Shown here: positions 60,820 to 64,000 of the stretch, in pieces
Layout of the letters: each line of letters starts with the position of its first letter
Position numbering within the stretch: the first letter of the stretch is position 1
Origin: Heyndrickxia sporothermodurans
GTDB lineage: Bacteria; Bacillota; Bacilli; Bacillales; Bacillaceae_C
Length of the DNA stretch: 64,000 nt
Direction of reading: 5' to 3'
Assembly (NCBI GenBank): GCA_018333075.1
Contig: BORH01000007.1
Location: forward strand, 62,001 to 126,000
The notes under the pieces: model-generated
The model's database searches: none
What the model was told of the DNA's origin: nothing
The model's input: the letters and a program-made list of their open reading frames with translations, nothing else
Made by a program: the position numbers and the translations under genes

Positions 60820-60928
60820 TACTCTTAAAAATTTGGAAGTTAGTATTCCGATTATCTATGTACGAATGAAAAGAGGAGTATTTTTGTAATGCTAGTTATG
60901 TATATAAATTAGACTATTTATGAATAAT

Positions 60929-61141
60929 TCACTTATCTTTATCATCCCCCTGCCCGTCCTCCTGTTCTTTTTCATCTTTTTCCTCGTGAAATTCAACAAC
61001 AGTTTGTGCAGTGATGTAATCAAATGGCGTGTAGTTGCTTTCAGGCATTGACTTCTTCTTTATCATTTTAAAAACAATAATCCCGATTAAGCTGACTAAC
61101 AATAAAGAAAATAGCATCGTTATCGACAGGAATATTTCCAT
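60929..61141 (-). CDS. Small single-span protein, DUF3951-like
   Basis: 70 residues. One membrane span (about residues 5-27), then NYTPFDYITAQTVVEFHEEK and a very acidic tail. I believe this matches DUF3951, but that rests on memory of the motif. AAGGAGG precedes the ATG. Confidence 0.65.
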   Translation of the reverse strand: MEIFLSITMLFSLLLVSLIGIIVFKMIKKKSMPESNYTPFDYITAQTVVEFHEEKDEKEQEDGQGDDKDK

Positions 61142-61197
61142 ATACAGCCTCCTTAGTGTAGTAGTTTTACGTTAAAAGATAAGAAGGAAATAAAAAG

Positions 61198-61246
61198 AGC
61201 TTCCATCCTTCAATTCTTACATCGATTTAATAATAGGATGAAAGCT
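61198..61246 (-). terminator. Terminator after the DUF1349 gene
   Basis: Read leftward, AGCTTTCATCCT and AGGATGGAAGCT pair with one mismatch, then CTTTTTATTT. Confidence 0.8.
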
Positions 61247-61261
61247 GAATAGGAATAATCT

Positions 61262-61900
61262 TTATAAGTAAGCATCTTTCGGATCATTAGATAATTCTTC
61301 AATCGAAAGGAAATCAAAACGAACTTGCTGTTCTTTCCCTTGTGGACTGCATGCATATAATCCTACTGAAATAGTAGCACCTAGGGGGATATCTAAATGG
61401 GCAATTCGAATTTGTCTCCAGTCCTCTTCATCCCAAGAGAAGTCAACATAACAATTCTGCGCAATCTTAGAGATTCGTAAATATAATTTTACGTCCGTAC
61501 ATTCTACATATTGTGTTGACCAATCAGAATACCCTTGATTTGTCACTACTGCCCCTAATTTGCTTGGCCCATTCGGTATGTATTCTAATGAGGTTTTTAC
61601 CCAAATGTCCTCTGAAAATCGAATCATCAAGCCTGCTTGATCATATTTTGACTTTGGAAAAGCTTCAACTTTTGTTGTCATTCTAAAATTCTTTTCTGTT
61701 TTGGTATACAGAAAATGCCCATTATCTACTTGAAAACCATAATGTGTTTTTTGCCAAAAATCCGTTTCTGCATCGGTTTCTATTACAAGCTGCGAACGGG
61801 ATGTGTCAATATGCCAATTCTTTGGTTCAGAGCGCCATTGAAGTGTTCGAATTAATTCGTCACCTTTAAATGACTCATATAAGATCCAGTCTTTTGTCAT
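61262..61900 (-). CDS. DUF1349 (regulation of enolase 1-like, beta-sandwich) protein
   Basis: 212 residues with a concanavalin-like fold. Recognised by SKYDQAGLMIRFSEDIWVKT, SLEYIPNGPSKLGAVVTNQG and YSDWSTQYV, and a WDEEDWRQIRIA segment. Related proteins bind or process carbohydrates, but no activity is established. Confidence 0.85.
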   Translation of the reverse strand: MTKDWILYESFKGDELIRTLQWRSEPKNWHIDTSRSQLVIETDAETDFWQKTHYGFQVDNGHFLYTKTEKNFRMTTKVEAFPKSKYDQAGLMIRFSEDIWVKTSLEYIPNGPSKLGAVVTNQGYSDWSTQYVECTDVKLYLRISKIAQNCYVDFSWDEEDWRQIRIAHLDIPLGATISVGLYACSPQGKEQQVRFDFLSIEELSNDPKDAYL

Positions 61901-61942
61901 CTAAATTCCCCCACTTTTAAAAATATTTGACTAAATAAAAAG

Positions 61943-61960
61943 GCTACCTATTATGGTAGC
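61943..61960 (-). terminator. Terminator after the L,D-transpeptidase gene
   Basis: Read leftward, GCTACC and GGTAGC pair around ATAATA, then CTTTTTATTT. Confidence 0.75.
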
Positions 61961-62069
61961 AAATTTCCATTCATTTCACACTTAATTAGGATTTATTTTA
62001 CTAAATTCTAAATGTGTACACTTTATCCAGCAACCCATTCATCTATTTGGAATCACCTTTAATTACGAC

Positions 62070-62957
62070 TTAATACTTAGCGATTTCACTTTCTTTATTA
62101 ACGATAATGATATATGCATTATTTGTTAGATGATTGATTAAATATAGCATTCTCTTCTCTAGTATGGATACACATCCAGCTGTAGGCTTCCCATTATCAA
62201 CATGTAAAAAGATTGCACTGCCAGCCCCTTTTTTCGGTTGATATGTATTATAATTAATGACCATTGCGTATTTATATTGCGTTGGATATTTAATCAAATG
62301 CTCATCTAATTTACTAGATTTTGTTCGTTCTTGCCATGTATTATATTTCGGATCGTTTACATTCGAGATCCAATAAGAATTTTTTGTAATTCGTTTAAAG
62401 GTCATATTTGTTTTTGGGTTTGTCGTTCCAAAGGCAAATCCAAGTTTATAGGCCCCTTTTGGTGTCCTGCTATCACTTTCGCTTGCTTTTCCTACCCCTT
62501 TGCTTCCTACATGTCCCTTTGTGGTAAAAACTCTTACCCATTTTCCTGTTTTATTTTTTGACCAGTATTCAACAGTGGCTGCGCTGCCTTTCCCAACTAC
62601 CGTCACAATTTGGTTCGTTTTTTTCGCTGTTTTCGTTTTTGCCACATTGGTTAAAGCACTTACTGTTTCCTTTTTCACATAATTCCCGCTTACATAAACA
62701 TTCTTATTTTTATATGTAAACCGGAACCAGCCATTGCTTGTTTTTCCGGTAACCGTTATTTTATTATTTTTAAATAAAGTACCTACTATCTTATACTTGG
62801 TACTAGGTCCCGAACGTACATTTAATGTACTTGCTGTTACCGTATAATTACCGCTAGTTTTCGAGATGCTGATCTCGCTTTTTGCACTGACTTCATTCCC
62901 ACAGAAGAAAAGTAACAGACAAAAAGACATGATGATTATTTTCTTAATACTAGTCAA
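62070..62957 (-). CDS. Secreted L,D-transpeptidase with an SH3 domain
   Basis: 295 residues. A signal peptide (residues 1-25) is followed by an SH3b domain (about 38-97; TASTLNVRSGPSTKYKIVGT) and a YkuD catalytic domain (about 120-290). The catalytic histidine and cysteine lie in AIFLHVDNGKPTAGCVSILE near residues 255-270. It would cross-link or trim peptidoglycan outside the membrane. The isolated SH3 domain suggests cell-wall binding. Confidence 0.88.
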   Translation of the reverse strand: MTSIKKIIIMSFCLLLFFCGNEVSAKSEISISKTSGNYTVTASTLNVRSGPSTKYKIVGTLFKNNKITVTGKTSNGWFRFTYKNKNVYVSGNYVKKETVSALTNVAKTKTAKKTNQIVTVVGKGSAATVEYWSKNKTGKWVRVFTTKGHVGSKGVGKASESDSRTPKGAYKLGFAFGTTNPKTNMTFKRITKNSYWISNVNDPKYNTWQERTKSSKLDEHLIKYPTQYKYAMVINYNTYQPKKGAGSAIFLHVDNGKPTAGCVSILEKRMLYLINHLTNNAYIIIVNKESEIAKY

Positions 62958-62990
62958 ACCTGCAAAACCTCCACAAAAATTAAATGGGAA

Positions 62991-64000
62991 TTATTTCCCT
63001 ATTTGAAATTGCAACCCTCTCCTATAGTAAGCATCCATCATTTCTTTAGGAACCATACTCCCACCAGTTGCCCATGAGAGATGAACAGAGTTAGCCATTT
63101 TCCCTTTTAGCTGTTGATCCTCGATATATTTTTGACCTGCCAAGCTTTTCAATAAACGAGTAGGTCCTGCAACTCCTGCTAATGCAGAAGGCTCTAAGTA
63201 AATATTTTCGGAATCGGCTAATGTACGTAAGAGAGCATATAACTCATGGTCTTCTACAGTATACACTCCACTTATTAAGTTTTCTAATGTTTTTCCTACA
63301 AATCCTGACGGTCTACCAACAGCGAGCCCGTCTGCATCTGTTTGATTATCAATTCCAAAATCTTGAACAGAGATACGATCATGCTGTTCAGTCATTAAGC
63401 CAAGCAGCATACATGGAGAATGGGTTGGCTCTGCAAAAAAGCAGTGCACATGATCTTTGAATAGTAATTTTAAACCGAAGGCCACTCCGCCCGGTCCACC
63501 GCCAACCCCGCATGGAAGGTACACAAATAATGGATGATCTTCATCCACTTTTATTTGCCTATCATCTAATTGTTTTTTTAATCGAGCCGCTGCAACCGCA
63601 TACCCTAAAAATAAAGTTGTAGAATTTTCATCATCAACAAAATATCCATTAGGGTCAAGATCCGCTTGCTTTCTTCCTTCCTCAACGGCTTTACTATAAT
63701 CAGATTTATGCTCAACTACAGTTACACCTTTGCTTCTCAACAGGTCTTTTTTCCATTGCTTTGCATCAGCAGACATATGAACAGTCACATGAAATCCGAG
63801 CTTAGCACTCATGATCCCTATACTAAGACCTAAATTTCCTGTGGAACCAACAACAATGGAATAGTTCGAAAAGAACTTTCTAAAGGCCTCATTATCCATA
63901 ATAGAATAATCATCATCCAGTGATAACATCTTATTAGCAATTGCAAGATCCTCCGCATGCTTTAATACTTCATAAATCCCTCCTCTAGCCTTAATGGATC
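62991..64000 (-). CDS. dsdA: D-serine ammonia-lyase (partial)
   Basis: About 336 codons visible; the N-terminus is beyond the window. PLP-enzyme motifs: [12 protein letters not shown] with the Schiff-base lysine at the right edge, [12 protein letters not shown] binding the phosphate, and [14 protein letters not shown]. The C-terminus ends [20 protein letters not shown]. It deaminates D-serine to pyruvate and ammonia. There is no DsdC-like regulator within the window. Confidence 0.9.
   Translation of the reverse strand, partial: SIKARGGIYEVLKHAEDLAIANKMLSLDDDYSIMDNEAFRKFFSNYSIVVGSTGNLGLSIGIMSAKLGFHVTVHMSADAKQWKKDLLRSKGVTVVEHKSDYSKAVEEGRKQADLDPNGYFVDDENSTTLFLGYAVAAARLKKQLDDRQIKVDEDHPLFVYLPCGVGGGPGGVAFGLKLLFKDHVHCFFAEPTHSPCMLLGLMTEQHDRISVQDFGIDNQTDADGLAVGRPSGFVGKTLENLISGVYTVEDHELYALLRTLADSENIYLEPSALAGVAGPTRLLKSLAGQKYIEDQQLKGKMANSVHLSWATGGSMVPKEMMDAYYRRGLQFQIGK

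Overview
The window looks like chromosomal DNA of a low-GC Gram-positive member of the Bacillaceae. Evidence: AT-rich intergenic DNA, strong GGAGG-type ribosome binding sites, TTGACA/TATAAT promoters, cre-like and SOS-like boxes, and typical Bacillus families (ComK-like, YwqE-type phosphatase, SwrC/AcrB-type RND pump, LCP protein, YdjM-like protein, DUF4259, DUF3977, DUF2812). The genus cannot be fixed from this alone. No rRNA, tRNA, CRISPR array or prophage was recognised.

Layout. 1-7150: a sugar-type ABC permease pair with a cre site and leader terminator, a broken EEP-family gene, an LCP cell-wall ligase, a PHP-type tyrosine phosphatase and a secreted PPC/Ig-like protein. 7165-14617: a foreign insertion. 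Its core (7800-12500) is GC-rich and encodes a lactococcin-972-type bacteriocin system. Inverted IS1182-like copies flank it, and the whole element sits in the loop of a Rho-independent terminator. 14741-22290: a frameshifted coiled-coil gene, divergent comK-like and sigma genes, an M23-family protein, a PadR/DUF2812 pair, a small lipoprotein, a phospholipase-C-like protein, and a six-unit tandem repeat leading into a frameshifted lipoprotein gene. 22325-29655: an RND pump, a secreted propeller-phosphatase with Pho-like boxes, a metalloprotease-like protein and a Clp_N-GNAT fusion. 29766-37755: two divergent operons for uptake and catabolism of an unidentified carbohydrate or polyol, with a GlpP-type antiterminator and matching leader terminators on both transcripts. 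37829-46240: small enzymes and membrane proteins, a second tandem repeat (42612-44036) and a 21-bp-period array (46054-46190). 46280-64000: MFS transporter, ArsR/SRPBCC-PDZ operon, YdjM-like protein, guanine deaminase, HAD and Nudix enzymes, SDR/TetR pair, serine hydrolase, O-methyltransferase, several decayed small genes, L,D-transpeptidase and a partial D-serine ammonia-lyase.

The most striking feature is the bacteriocin locus. It reads as three tandem, complementarily deleted copies of one operon. The rightmost copy keeps only the bacteriocin gene, the middle copy keeps the ATPase and a small membrane-anchored protein, and the leftmost copy keeps the multi-spanning membrane protein. Each surviving gene set lies behind its own copy of the same AT-rich leader, so one intact copy of every gene remains. 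The second notable theme is two intergenic arrays of roughly 285-bp units. Both are rich in GGAGATA, and most units carry a ribosome-binding-site-like sequence followed by a very short reading frame.

Several small genes are frameshifted, three of them at or near homopolymer runs. Some of these may be sequencing or assembly errors rather than true pseudogenes.
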